Part shown: positions 1 through 11,385 of the stretch, piece after piece
Position numbering within the stretch: position 1 is the stretch's first letter
Layout of the letters: every line of letters begins with the position of its first letter
Origin: Archilochus colubris
Lineage: Eukaryota > Chordata > Aves > Apodiformes > Trochilidae
Assembly: GCA_023079485.1 (NCBI GenBank)
Contig: CM041084.1
Span: forward strand, 123,554,467 to 123,618,466
DNA: 64,000 nt
Direction of reading: 5' to 3'
Made by a program: the position numbers and the translations under genes
Notes under the pieces: model-generated
The model's input: only the letters and a program-made list of their open reading frames with translations
What the model was told of the DNA's origin: nothing
Database searches by the model: none

Positions 1-1030
1 AAGGAACTTGGAAATTTTTATGCATGTTAACATTTATTTATTTAGTTAGTTGTTTATTTTTAGCTCTAGAGATTCCAGTACACATTTCTAATGTCTTTCT
101 TTCCCAAAGTAGCACGAAATTCTCTGATATCTGTTGAAACATTAGGATAGATTTTGTAACGAAAACCAGCTATTGACTGCAAACATGTAGGACTAAGAGT
201 GGGTTTCTAACACCAGAGCAGTCATCTTTTAAAAGATGTTGGTTTTCAGAGAATACTAATTGATAGAGATTGAAATATACTTCAGTTTTGCTGTAACTAT
301 GTTATACTTTTAGGCATTCTATATCTTTTAACATGAAAAAGGGACAAGAAGTGGAAATGGCTCTTTAACTGGCTATTGTGACTGACTATCCTCACAGGGA
401 AATTCTTATTTTTCTTAAAAAAAAAAAAAAAAATTACAACTGGCCTATAAAATTAGATTGGCTTTTCAGACCACCTTTTTGTCAAGTTTTGATAGTCTTC
501 CAGTGTTAAGTTACTTGCTGTCACATTTCTCTGCTCTGTGAATGGTAGTGCATATAATGTATCGATTTGTCTAATCTCTTCCCTTCCTATTTTTTAAGCC
601 AATAATGAAATTTACGTTCTCATAAATATGGTCATTAAGTTCAGTTTAGAGCATTATTGCTGTTCCATCAGGTCAGTTCTGTTGTATTCATCTATGTTGT
701 TTCTCCAACAAACTAACAAACTTTCCAAGATCGCAGAGCAAGGATACTGTCAGCCTTGAAGGCACATGGATATTCTTGAAAAATAAGTCACATAAAAATG
801 TAGAGGAAGTTTTGTGCAAAATTATAAAATATGGGTGCATTCTTATTTTTCTATCTATTTTCCATTTACTACCCCATTTTTCCATCTATTTCATGTATTG
901 AGGGCAGTAGCTGGAGACATGAAGCAGCCTATGTCTGTTAGTTATCCATGTACTATACTGCAGTTTGTCTTTTATGATGTTTTTACATTCTGCTCAGTTC
1001 CTGGAACTCAATGAAATAGTTTCACTCCCA
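1..1030. other. Non-coding AT-rich sequence, no gene seen
   Basis: No exon, RNA gene or recognisable repeat family is visible. There is an A-run at about 417-433. The short open frames on both strands at 688-1014 have no recognisable protein content and overlap each other. Confidence 0.6.
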
Positions 1031-1036
1031 AAAGAG

Positions 1037-1211
1037 ACAGAATCACAGATTTACTGAAGACGAAATAGACCTCTGAGATCATCAAGTCCAGCCTATGACC
1101 TAACAGTACCACACTGGCTAGACCATGGCACTAACTGCCCCATCCAGCCTTTCCTTAAACACCTCCGAGGATGGCAACTTCACCGCTTCCCCGGGCAGTC
1201 CATTCCAAGTT
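1037..1211 (-). mobile_element. CR1 LINE 3'-end fragment (copy A)
   Basis: Read on the minus strand, this is the last ~175 bp of a chicken-repeat-1 (CR1) non-LTR retrotransposon. The plus strand shows the usual reverse-complement order: AATCACAG tail, a stretch like 'gatcatcaagtccagcc', then 'aacacctccgaggatgg' and 'gggcagtcc'. It is 5'-truncated, as most CR1 copies are, and diverged from the usual form, so it is old. It has no coding capacity. Its 5' side abuts a second CR1 3' end at about 1216. Confidence 0.85.
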
Positions 1212-1215
1212 CCAT

Positions 1216-1636
1216 CTACGTACCAAGTCCAACTGCAAACCTAGCACTGCCAAGTCCACTACTAAACTATGTCCCTAAGCATCACATCTACCTGTCTTTT
1301 AAACCCTTCCAAGGATGGTGACTCAACCATTTCTGTGGGGAGCCTGTTCCAGTGCCTCCAGTGCTCTAAGAGAAGAAATTTTTCCTGATGTCAAAACTCC
1401 CCTGGCACAACTTTGCTCTTGTTCTGTCACGTAGGAGAAGAGGCCAAACCCTACCTTGCTACAACTTCCTTCAGGTAGTTCTAGAGAGCAATAAGATCTC
1501 CTTCAGCCTCTTTTTCTCCAGACTAAACAACCTCAGTTCCCTCAGCCATGCCTTTTGACACTTGTTCTCCAGGCCCTTCGCCATATTTGTTGCCCTTTTC
1601 TGGGCATGCTCCTCAATATCATACAGCCAAGGAATT
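1216..1636 (-). mobile_element. CR1 LINE 3'-end fragment (copy B)
   Basis: A second minus-sense CR1 3' region. It repeats the landmarks of copy A ('cctagcactgccaagtcca', 'ggatggtgactcaacca', 'gcctgttccagtgcc') and then runs further into the element ('gagaagaggccaaac', 'ctttttctccagactaaac'). Because the 3' landmarks occur twice in head-to-tail order, this is a separate insertion, not the continuation of copy A. The 5' end fades after 'ctgggcatgctcctcaa'. Confidence 0.88.
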
Positions 1637-1640
1637 TAAG

Positions 1641-4600
1641 GTAATGATTTTTAAAATTTATTTCTTTTTCCATCTAATCTATCAGAACATATAAATACTG
1701 CGATTCATCAGAAAAAAACCCTGTTACATTGAGTCACCACAACATTTAAAAATAACACCAGCATTCATCCAAATTTTATTTTGAGGAAGGAAGTGTTAAC
1801 TGTGTTGAAGCATCTTATTTTATCAGGATAAGCAAAGTAAAAAACCTAGCATGTAGAATAAAATAATATAACTTTGCATTTTGCTTTAACAGGTTAGGTT
1901 ATTTTCGTCAAGATAATTTGAATTTGTTCATTGTATATGTGAGAATAGAAACAGAATGGGATTTCTGTCATCTGAAATAGTGGATACTGAAGCAAGTAGT
2001 ACCATAACCAAGCAGTGAGAAAAGTAATGCAGAGGTATGTATTAATAACAAAGCACAGAAATAAAAATAAGATTAGCTGGTGAAAAATTATTCCTGTCAG
2101 GCCTCCCATATGTTTAAGAGGATTGCTAGTAACACCTATGATCAGTAAGCTAAATATGGGAAGATAAATCTAACAACCAAGGTACCAGATGGTCCATGAT
2201 CAGTAAAAAGTGATTAATTACAGGAATGTGTCCAGAATTATTTCATTGCTGTTATCTTGTCAAAACCTTCATAGAAATTTAAAAAACAAAACAAAACAAA
2301 AAACGAACAGCATATGTAAATCAATGACCGAAATGCTAGAAACTTGGCTAGAAATCATAATTTTTGAAAAAGCACATAAAAATTGGCAAAGTTTATGAAA
2401 CAAATTTATTATCACAGGTAATAAAGAGGAATGTTAATACAATTCATGAGCTGTAAAAGAGGTCTACTTCAATGTACAGAAAGTCATGATCAGTTATAAC
2501 AAAAAAAAATTATTGGGCAACTGTAGATCACCAATCATTTTTTGATGCACTTATTGCCAATAACAAATTTAATATGAAAAGTAAAAAAAAAATAAATTTG
2601 TAATACCATGCTGCTTGTTAACTTCTATTCATGTTAGTCAGAATATAGTAAGTGTTTAACTCTCATTTGGAAACACCAGCAGTCTGTCACTTGTCAGTGC
2701 AAGTTTTCAGAATGTTGTCTCATATTTCATGCTCTGAAGCTGGACTTCATGTTATTTCAATGTGTGAAAAAAACTGAGTTATGAGAGCAGAAAATTTGCA
2801 AATTCTTTGGTTTTTAATTTTGTTTCCAAGTATCAGGGAAAATTTAATCTATAGTCTGTCACTCTAAAAAAAAAAAAAAAAAAAAAAAAGATATTAAAAA
2901 TATTAACCATTTTACCTTCATTTATTCATCTAGAATTCACCATCTAGTTGTCGAGATATCTCTCTCTAGAGTTTATCTACAGAGAGGTGCTTAGGGAAAT
3001 TAATTCAAATCTATAGTAAGTTTGATTTACGGAGGACTAGTTAAACATTAACAGGTCCATGTGTAGACATTCAAAATCAGAACTGAAGTAAATTAAAAGG
3101 GTTCTAATTCACCTGGAAATTAAGTGAATTAATTGAATAAAGAATACTTTTCCTGGGAAGAATAGTCACAATAAATGTTTAATGTAATCTAATTAATACA
3201 TTTAACGTGTAATTTTGTTTCATTTGTATGAGCTTTCTTCATTGTTTTTATAGTCTCAGATAGTGAGGGCTAATCTGCATGGATCATTTATTAGAATATT
3301 TTATGAACTTCGGTGTGTTTTCTTCCATCTAGAAATGGAATTATATCGAAGGATTTCCTAATTAAAAGCAACATTTCAAAACATTCATTACAATGATTAG
3401 TAATACTAAGCAGTGCCGGAATCTCTCCACACACAGTTAAACTATGTGATCTGAGGGAAATAAAAAAATCAGACAAATGGTTTTTAGGTTTTGGTTTGTT
3501 TGGTTTTTTTTTTTTTGTGGCTTCACTTTTAACATTGCCTACAATGTGAAGAAGTTTTCCTGATTTGAAAAAAGAAATAACTTGGAAACAGCTAAAAATT
3601 TACTGAGGAAAAAAGGAAGATCAATTAGTTCTCGCTCTCAAATAGGCTTCCACTTTGGAAAATAAAAATTTCTGTCTGCTGTCAGCATTTAGGATGCTTC
3701 GACCCTTTGTAACCAGGGAATTGATGTGAAGGGGACTAGGTATATGTTTAAAGAGATGTACTTTTTAACTGTAGAATAAATTGCTAGTTGTGTCTGGATA
3801 TTTCTAGATATACACCTTATTTTTTCCACTATTCTTTTTGTGAGTGCTTATCTTCTTCTCTGCTTCAAATAATAATGGTATAAATTAATCACAATTATAA
3901 AACACAGCAGAATTAATGAAAACATACTAGGTTCTTTCTGTGCTCAACTGGTATATTTATAGTGAAATATTTTAACTGTAGCATATTCAGAATACAAATA
4001 TTCATTAATCTCCCAAATGCCATCAGGTACTAACATGGCATTTAATAAAAAATAAAGAAAATACACCATTTTACATACTATGACATAATTAATAAGAGGA
4101 GGATCTGGGCTATCAAATAAATAATTGCAGTGTATGAGAAGAAAGAAATCCAGTTGGAAGGGCTTGATTCTGATTGCATCATACACAATAGAGAATTTTT
4201 TGCAAACAGAAGCACATCTCACTGCTGCAGACTCTTCAGCACTTGCAATGTGACAGACTCGTAAAGGGGAAAAAATTCAAACCTAGCCTCAAAACAATTC
4301 AAGTTTTCTCTCATATAGACATTCACAGTGATAAATGGCTATAGGCTATCATGAAACAAAAAAATTTACTATTCTCAGGTATTAGTAAGATTTTACATAT
4401 TTCTCCTTCTTCTAAGGCAAATTTGCTTCTGCTTTCTTTCTCTTTTCAAAACAGGTTTTTTATTTATTTAAAAGTTTGGTATCTGAAAGCATAATACTTA
4501 AATAAGAATGGCCTGACTATGAATGGATAATGCAAGTTTTGCTAACTTCTTGCATGTAGTTTTAATTTTTGTCATACGTATGAAATCCCAAGAGCTAAAG

Positions 4601-4705
4601 AATTTTACAGAATCAAACATACCCATAGACTCAGCAAATCTCAATCGTCCCATTGCCTTTAAGTTCTGTAGTGTTGTGAAAGTCTGATCTCACTGACTGG
4701 AATTT
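1641..4705. other. Non-coding AT-rich sequence with an A24 run
   Basis: No gene or recognisable transposable element is seen. There is an uninterrupted A-run at 2866-2889 and a T-run at about 3507-3518. Short frames here (for example minus 3944-4222) have no recognisable domains. Confidence 0.55.
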
Positions 4706-4879
4706 TTCTCAAAAAGGACAATTTTAAAATTAATAGCCTTGGCTAAGGTGGAGCAAGATGCTAATGTACTTGACCTGGTCAGAGCTGAGCAGGGGGTGAC
4801 ACCCAGAAAGAGATAAGAACTAAGCACTTATGGCTGGGTGGAGACTGCTCCCCTTTTCTGAGGGCCAGCCTTCAATGCT
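4706..4879 (+). repeat. Left arm of long inverted repeat
   Basis: Pairs with 5520-5652 on the opposite strand. It is longer than the right arm because of a ~30-base insertion around 4818-4848, so the arms have diverged by at least one indel since they formed. Confidence 0.8.
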
Positions 4880-5519
4880 AAATATAATTTCTATAATCTC
4901 CTGGATCTGTTACTGTCCAAGGTAATATTAAAATTTATTTTTGTTTTGGATCCTTGAAACAAAGTCCAACTGTAGGAGGGTTAGGTGCAAGAAGACTGTA
5001 TTTGACAGTTGACACAGGCAATATTATAGAGCCAGGCAAAAGAGGAAGAGAGGAAAAGAAGATATAACAGAGAGAAAAGTGGATAAAAAAGGTAAGAAAG
5101 TGGGAAGAAAGAATGAGAGAGAGAGAGTCAGCACCAGGGATCCAGCTGTCCAGAGATTTTCTTCAAGAAGGTGCTGATTCTGGACATGGTCCAACGCAAA
5201 ACAGTGGTGGGTCAAGAGACGACGGAAGAGACACAGCATGGAGAGCCATATATACCCCTGAGTTCCTTTTGTTCTGAAGGGGCAGCTGTCAGTCAGCTGC
5301 CACAGAAGCCAGGTTCATTAGCATCAGAGCCATTGCAGACAGGAGGGGAGCTTTGGCAGAAGGGTGCAGTTCTCCATCCACTCATAAGTTCTCATCTACT
5401 TCCAGGCGCCTCCACTCCCCGCTTCGTTCCAGCCACCTCAGCCAGGTACCTTAGCATAAGTACAATCCAGGTGGCTTTCTCCACCCTGGCCACGGTAATT
5501 GTGCCTGGAGGGACATCCC

Positions 5520-5652
5520 AGCATTGAAGGCTGGCCCTCAGAAAAGAGGAGCAGTTCTCTCTTTCCGGGTGTCACCCTCTGCTCAGTTCTGGACAGCCAG
5601 GTCCTCCGCCCTAGCCTAGGCTATTCACTTTAAAATTGCTCTTTTGAGACAA
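5520..5652 (-). repeat. Right arm of long inverted repeat
   Basis: Reverse complement of the left arm, from 'agcattgaaggctggccctc' outward to 'ttgctcttttgaga'. A further ~20-bp block (5682-5705) outside the arm matches 4931-4952 in inverted orientation, so inverted homology continues patchily beyond it. Confidence 0.8.
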
Positions 5653-5969
5653 TTGCGAAGCAGTGAGGGCAGACTCTGACAGGATCCAAAACAAAAATGA
5701 ATTTTAAGCCGACCATAACAAGCGTACAACAATTTGTATAATGTTTTCAGACAAGGTGGCACTGGCAAACCCATTCGCCAAGGGAAGGAATTATTCCCCT
5801 CTATTTCACGCTCATGATTCTGAAGCTGAAGTATTGGGTTCCTAAACAAGAAAGACAAAGGTAGCACAGAGAGCATTGAGTAGTGGAGGCTGGACACACA
5901 GCTTTTCTTATCCAGTAGGCTAGAAGGCTGAAGTAGAATGTCTTTCCTATCTTCAACTCCCCATTTTTG

Positions 5970-6237
5970 GTTGCAGGAAAGATGGACCCAGACTGTGCTT
6001 GGAGATGCATAATAAATAGGAAACAGTCACAAGCTTACAATAAGGGAAATGTCCATGAGAACAGAGTTCTCCTTGGAAGGGTATTTATGGATAGGGTCAG
6101 AGGCCTCAGGAGGTTTTGGGAATATCCATCCCTGGAGATGGTTGGAGAAGTCCTGGGCAACACTGTCAAATATTACTTGACTTTGAGCAGAAGGATGAAT
6201 TAGGTGACCTTCAGAACTGCCTTCTCGCCTGAAACAC
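5970..6237 (+). mobile_element. Old CR1 LINE fragment
   Basis: Degenerate plus-sense CR1 3' region. Recognisable pieces in order are 'aagatggacccagact', 'tatccatccctggagatgg', 'gtcctgggcaac' and 'ggtgaccttcagaactgcc'. The order matches the 3' UTR of other copies in the window (11100-11360, 57150-57420), with much substitution and some insertion. The frames at 5967-6254 are by-products. Confidence 0.65.
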
Positions 6238-6239
6238 TC

Positions 6240-7425
6240 AAGCATGAAGCACACTATAGTGAAGCAGATCTATGTGGTTTAAATCAGATTTTAATAATTC
6301 AGTGAAAACCTATGTTATTTCAGCATAAATCATGGATTGTTGTCACATTTTTTCTTCATGATGGCTGAGATAATTAATAATTTATTTATCTTTCTTTATC
6401 TTTCTTAAGGAAATTCGTATTTGTCTCTTCTGATCACAACCTTCCAAAACTAAAATTAAAATTTTAGAGATGATAGGGTGAAGAGTTTTTCCCTTCATAT
6501 TAAGTTTCAACTAAATGGAAAAGCATTGCAAAACCAAAAAAAATTACATAGAATCCTGATTTAAAACAAATATGAAAGAAAAATTCTGGAAAAAATACAC
6601 TGGAAAATCACACTTTTATAGTTTTAAAATAAAAACACAGTCTTTGATTTTGCAGAAATACATATACGCTTTTGAAATTTCCAAATTAAAAATTTGATGT
6701 TCACTAAAACAACACAGTGATAGTCTTGTATTGATTAATTTTTCTCAATTTTTCCTTGTACCTCACTGGTAGCATCTACATAGTAGATTTTTATTTGCTT
6801 AAATTTTGGTCAAATAAATTTATCTTATTCTGCCTCTTCCAGAACAAAATGTTTAAAATGCAAGTACATTAATGAGTACCATAGAAAACTTGGGAATAGA
6901 TTATTTTTGTCTTTATTTCATTATAGTACAGAAGTTTTGGTCCACTCATTTTGTTTGTTTGCTCTTAATATACAAATGTGTTTCTGTTAGCTTCTCTCAC
7001 AGTTTCAAGAACTAAGATCACATGTAGCATTTTTCATAAATACAATTTTTGTTTTGTTATGTTATGAAGTAATGTGCGTGCCTAATTAGCAGTATATTAT
7101 GAGTCATAGTGGAAAACTGACAGTGGATTTTATTTGATTTCCAGATTGTTTGGATTTATAAACTTGGTTCATAGCTTCCCCTCTAGTGATTAAATAATAT
7201 CTTATATTTCACATGCAGATGTCATAAAAGGAGATCTCATAGCACTTTATATCAAGGACGACGCTTTCACTGCTTTGCCAAGATGTTTAGTATACATATT
7301 CAGTGCAAAAACAATGGTGTAAATGGAAAAGGGAAAGAAACAGTATGCAATGTAGCTGTCTTAAAAGTTGAAATGGCATTTTGGCTTGCTTCAAATAATG
7401 ATAAAATGTACAGTAGAAGTCAATA
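6240..7425. other. Non-coding AT-rich sequence, nothing recognised
   Basis: No gene, RNA gene or repeat family is recognised on either strand. Confidence 0.55.
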
Positions 7426-7429
7426 ACAA

Positions 7430-7483
7430 CTGGTGGGGGGAGTGGGTGACTGGGTAGGGGCTTAGGTACTGACTGGGGTGAAC
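7430..7483 (+). mobile_element. Worn ERV LTR 3' end
   Basis: The block 'gtgactgggtaggggcttag' followed by 'tgaactcaccac' resembles the terminal ~50 bp of avian ERV LTRs. It matches a second copy at 9255-9320 in the same orientation. The upstream part of the LTR is not recognisable, so only the terminus can be supported. Confidence 0.45.
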
Positions 7484-9165
7484 TCACCACTTTTTATAAT
7501 TATATTAGTACAATACAAAATAATTTGAAAAGAAGGAAAGGATTAATATTTATTGTCCTCTTTGGAAACTGAAAGTTCTGCTGGCCAAAGCCCATCAGTA
7601 GCACGATGTGTGCTGGAAAAAAGTTGTGGTGGATAAGGCAATTTTAGAGATATTCTATAATTTGGATATAAATCTTTCTGGAGCTTGAAAACATAGATTT
7701 TTAAAAAATATTCTATCTTCAAAACCTGTCTGCTTTAATAGAATCAGACAGTTGTGAATTATTTAGATGCTGATTTGACCCCATATTTCACTTTATAACT
7801 TTCTTGAACATGTTTAGCATTCAAAAATTATTCCTTATGGCTGTCAGCATTTTGATCTTGCTCCTAGGTGACCTACTTCTGTACTTATTATCACTACTGA
7901 AAGTAGTCTAAGGAATAATCTTGTTTAAGTATTCAGCATTGTGTACAAGTCTTATGACTGAACCTAAGAATGTGTAAACAAGAGGTGAGTTCCAAAAGGA
8001 GGACAACATTAATGATCAGGAAAAAAACATGTCCTCAGAGTCTTGAAGTGTTGAGTCTGGGGAGAGAACCCTGGACTGTGATCTGTTAGTCCTCTAGTCT
8101 AACAGAAAATCATATCTACAGAAAAGAGATCATAAACACAGAAAAAAAAAATTAAAAAATGGATCATGCTAATTTTAAAATTAATTCTGTTTTCTTTTTA
8201 GTCTTCCTTTCAGAGGTCTGTTCTGGGAATTAACAAACCTAGTGGCTTGAAATCTTGATGTGGTTTCTATCTTCCAAGTACTCAAGGATGATTAGAACCA
8301 TTTTTTTTTTCCTTTCCCTAATTCTCCCATTAGGTTAAATAGTTCATCTCAGTCAGATAACTCAGAACATTCACTTAGACAGGAGAAGTTTTTTGATATA
8401 TCTTGTTTTTCAGTCTTGGCAGCTTTATATTATCTATGGTTGGAAATTTAAGTTTGAAAAATTTATTGGCAAAATCAGATTCAGTACCTTAGTTAGAGAG
8501 GTAATTTGATTTCAAAAAAGCTCATTAAAAGAGGTGCTGGAATCCCTGGACTTTAGCAAAATGGAGTTTCTTTCAAGAATATACAGTTTGAAGCACTTTG
8601 CTTTAGAGAAAATGTTTGGCTTTGTTATGTTGGAGAAATGGGACTGGCACTGGTTTGGTTTTTTCCTTAGGAGATTTGAATGTATGTACAAGATTTGGCT
8701 GAGATGGAGTTTATGTCCTTCACAGCAACCCACATGGTGCCATGTTTTGGATTTGTGACTTAAAAAAAGTTGGAAACATACTGGTGTTTTTGGCTACTGC
8801 TGATCATTGCTTGCTCATCAATGTTTTTCTTTTTTAAAAAATTATCTAATTCTTTTTTATTTAATCTTTTCCCCATTTTACACTTCCTTCTCTGCAGCAG
8901 GCAGGCCAGGAGTCAACAAGAAGCTGAGAGGGGTGTTGCATTGAAGGGGAACAAACAAAATTGGCAGAAAATAAAACATCTCTGCAATCCAGCTGACCCT
9001 CAGATATTAGAGGTTCTGGAGGTGGCTGGGCTTAGATTATGAGTGATATCCAATATAACTTTATTAAAATGGAAATCAAGTGTCACACACTAGAGTTCAG
9101 TCATGCTCAGTCAGGTTGATGGGAATGAATAAATAACTTAATTCCTTATTTTCCTTTGCTCATGT
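7484..9165. other. Non-coding sequence, nothing recognised
   Basis: AT-rich with scattered short frames on both strands (for example 8512-8758 and 8770-9042), none with recognisable protein content or exon-like structure. Confidence 0.55.
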
Positions 9166-9169
9166 GCAC

Positions 9170-9325
9170 AGATTTGTTTAACCTGTTAAAACATCTTTAC
9201 TTTGAGTCATGAGTCTTTCCACTTTTGCTGTTTCAGTACTCTCTTCCATTCTTCCACAGGGAGTGACTCAGTGACTGGGTGGGGGCTTAGGTGCTGACCA
9301 GGGTCAAGTCATCATTGTATGTTTC
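9170..9325 (+). mobile_element. ERV LTR 3'-end fragment
   Basis: From about 'gagtcatgagtctttccac' through 'cttccacagggagtgac' to 'gctgaccagggtcaagtca', the block order fits the R/U5 end of an avian ERV LTR. The last ~60 bp match 7430-7483. No 5' LTR half, primer site or internal retroviral sequence follows, so it is a fragment or an old solo LTR. Confidence 0.5.
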
Positions 9326-10683
9326 TATAATCTACATTTTGAGGTTTTAGCAGTTTATAAGACTTCAATACTGGTATTTCTAGCACAGTTATAAAAGATA
9401 TTAATACTAAAATCTCTCATCACCTCTACAGAACAACTGAAAATCTCTGTGCTTTGACTAAAATAAATTTTAAAAAAATCTTAAGAAAGCTTAATCAGAC
9501 TCCTATAATAACAGGATAAAGATGTACTTTATATATCAGTGAGTGGGTAACATCAAAGGGAAAAGGAAAAAATAAAACAGTTTGGATGTGAAGGCATTTG
9601 GACCAGAAGAAGATATCAGGAACAATAACAGGAGACTTTCTGAAGAGGTTCATAGAATTTCATCAGTGTCTGATGTGCAAAGACTTGGGATATTTTGATT
9701 AGTTTTCTCCTTATTGGGCTTATTTTCTGTAATTATGTAGAAAGATGGAAAAAACTAAAAGCAATATCTATATTGGTTTGTTCTCTTATTATTTATGGAA
9801 GTCAAGTTAAAAGTTCTTAATCACATCTTTGAAGGTCATTTAAAGACCATTCTTTGAAGGGCACTTCAAATTGTGTCTGAACTACTGTGACCTTTTCCGC
9901 AATAGTCTCAGAGTAAGAGCTAACGTCCTAATGCTCTACTCAGAAATAGAATGTTAAACAGCAGTGGCTTGGGGAAGCAAAATGCAGCCTTTTTTGCAGA
10001 AAAGGGAAGTTTATATTCAGATAAGCAAAATTTTTAGACATTTAACTTGGGAAAAAAAATAAATTCTTCATTGTTGTGAAAATATCTAGAGAAAATTACC
10101 TCTTTTATGTGACTAAAGCAAATGTCTCCTGTGTCTTCTTACTATATTCCGTATATTATGCATCTTTTGCTAAAAAAAAAAAAAACACACACTAAAAAAA
10201 TTATGAATATCTTTTAGAATAATGTTTCATAGGCAAGCTATTCTCCAGTTTCTTCTACATTTATGATACTTTCAATGGGTTATTTTGTTATGTGCCCTTT
10301 TGAAAAATGCAGTAATATTATAGCCACAAGGGATTATGACTGAGGAAGAAAACCTGAAAATTTTACAGGGAATAAAACATTGTATTGAAGTAATGGTATT
10401 AATAGAAATATACAGAAATAAAAGGATATACTGTATTATGGAAGGGATACTACTTTTCTTCACGCCTTTCCTAACTCTAGTGAACAGAATTTGTTACAAG
10501 TTCCAGAAATATACGAATTTGCAGCATGTTATCTTGCTAGTATGAGAAATCAGCAGTTAAAATATTCAAAGAGTACAACATGTGGGTAAAGGGACAAAGA
10601 AAGGAGAAAAAAGGAAAAAAAGCATTTGTGAAAAGTAGAGCAACTAGACAACATTAAATATGTAGAAAAATTCAAAGAATGAC
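9326..10683. other. Non-coding sequence, nothing recognised
   Basis: No gene or repeat family is recognised. The overlapping short frames at 10272-10545 lie on opposite strands and have no recognisable content. Confidence 0.5.
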
Positions 10684-11385
10684 TGAATGAAAACCGTGAA
10701 AAAGGAGTTGTGGTTGATACACCAGAGGATTGTGCTGCCATCCAGAGGGACCTCAACAGATTGGAGAAATGGGCCAACAGGAACTCATGAAGCTCAAAAA
10801 AGGGAAGTGCGAAGTCCTGCAACTGCACAAGAGCAACCCCATGCTGGAAAGAAGTTTTACAAAAAAAGAACCTCAGGGTCCTGGAGTGCATCCAGTTGAA
10901 CATGTGGCAGCAATGTGCCCATGCAGCAAAGAGGGTGAGTGATATCATGGGTTAGATTAGACAAAGTAATGCCAGCAGCTGGAGGGAGGTGGTAGTTGCC
11001 CTCTTCTGAGCACTGGTGAGGCCACACCTGGAGTACTGGGTCCAGTGAAGTCTTAGGGTGAATCTTATTTGTGTTTCTAAAACTCAAAGGAATGTGCAAA
11101 CAAGACAGAACCAGACTTTCTTCAATCATGCCCAGTGACAGGACAAGAAACAGTGTGTGCAAACTAAAACTGGGGAGGTTCTCTTTGAACATCAGGAAAC
11201 ACTTCTTCATTGTGAGGATGACTGAGCACTGGTGCAAGCTTCCCAGGGAGGCTATGGAATCTCCATCCCTGGACATACACAAGAGCTTTCTGGATATAGT
11301 CCCATGTAATTAGCTCTAGGTGACTCTGAGCAAGGCGGTTGGACAAGATGATGTCCATAGGTCCCTTTTGACCTTGACACAATAT
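10684..11385 (+). mobile_element. CR1 LINE copy, 5'-truncated
   Basis: A plus-sense CR1 of about 700 bp covering the end of the second open reading frame (reverse transcriptase protein) and the 3' UTR. Landmarks in order: 'ggacctcaacagattggag', 'aacaggaactcatgaagctc', 'ggccacacctggagtactg', 'cagtgacaggacaaga', 'aaacacttcttcattgtgag', 'gaatctccatccctgga', and 'ggtcccttttgacctt' at the tail. The frames at 10687-11313 are remnants of, or chance frames in, the decayed sequence. An LTR interrupts the very 3' tail at 11386. Confidence 0.88.

Larger units (their letters stand above)
4706..5655 (-). mobile_element. LTR-like element with long inverted-repeat ends
   Basis: Two arms are near-perfect inverted repeats: 4706-4879 and 5520-5652. 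Shared blocks include 'gagggccagccttcaatgct', 'gggtgacaccc' and the outer 'caattttaaa...aatagcc'. The left arm has about 30 extra bases (around 4818-4848) missing from the right arm. Read on the minus strand, the interior has a TATA-like TATATAT (5248-5254) and, about 315 bp downstream, AATAAA (4934-4939). That order and spacing fit an LTR with promoter, R and poly(A) signal. Arms over 130 bp are not normal for an LTR and suggest a foldback structure or two inverted copies. No target duplication is clear, and I cannot name the family. The plus frame at 5171-5527 is treated as accidental. Confidence 0.6.

Noticed and set aside
2866..2889. A24 run as the tail of a processed pseudogene or SINE
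   Set aside because: No recognisable gene or SINE body is attached upstream on either strand.
5171..5527. 118-codon plus frame
   Set aside because: It lies in the inverted-repeat LTR-like element, antisense to its apparent promoter, with no recognisable domain.
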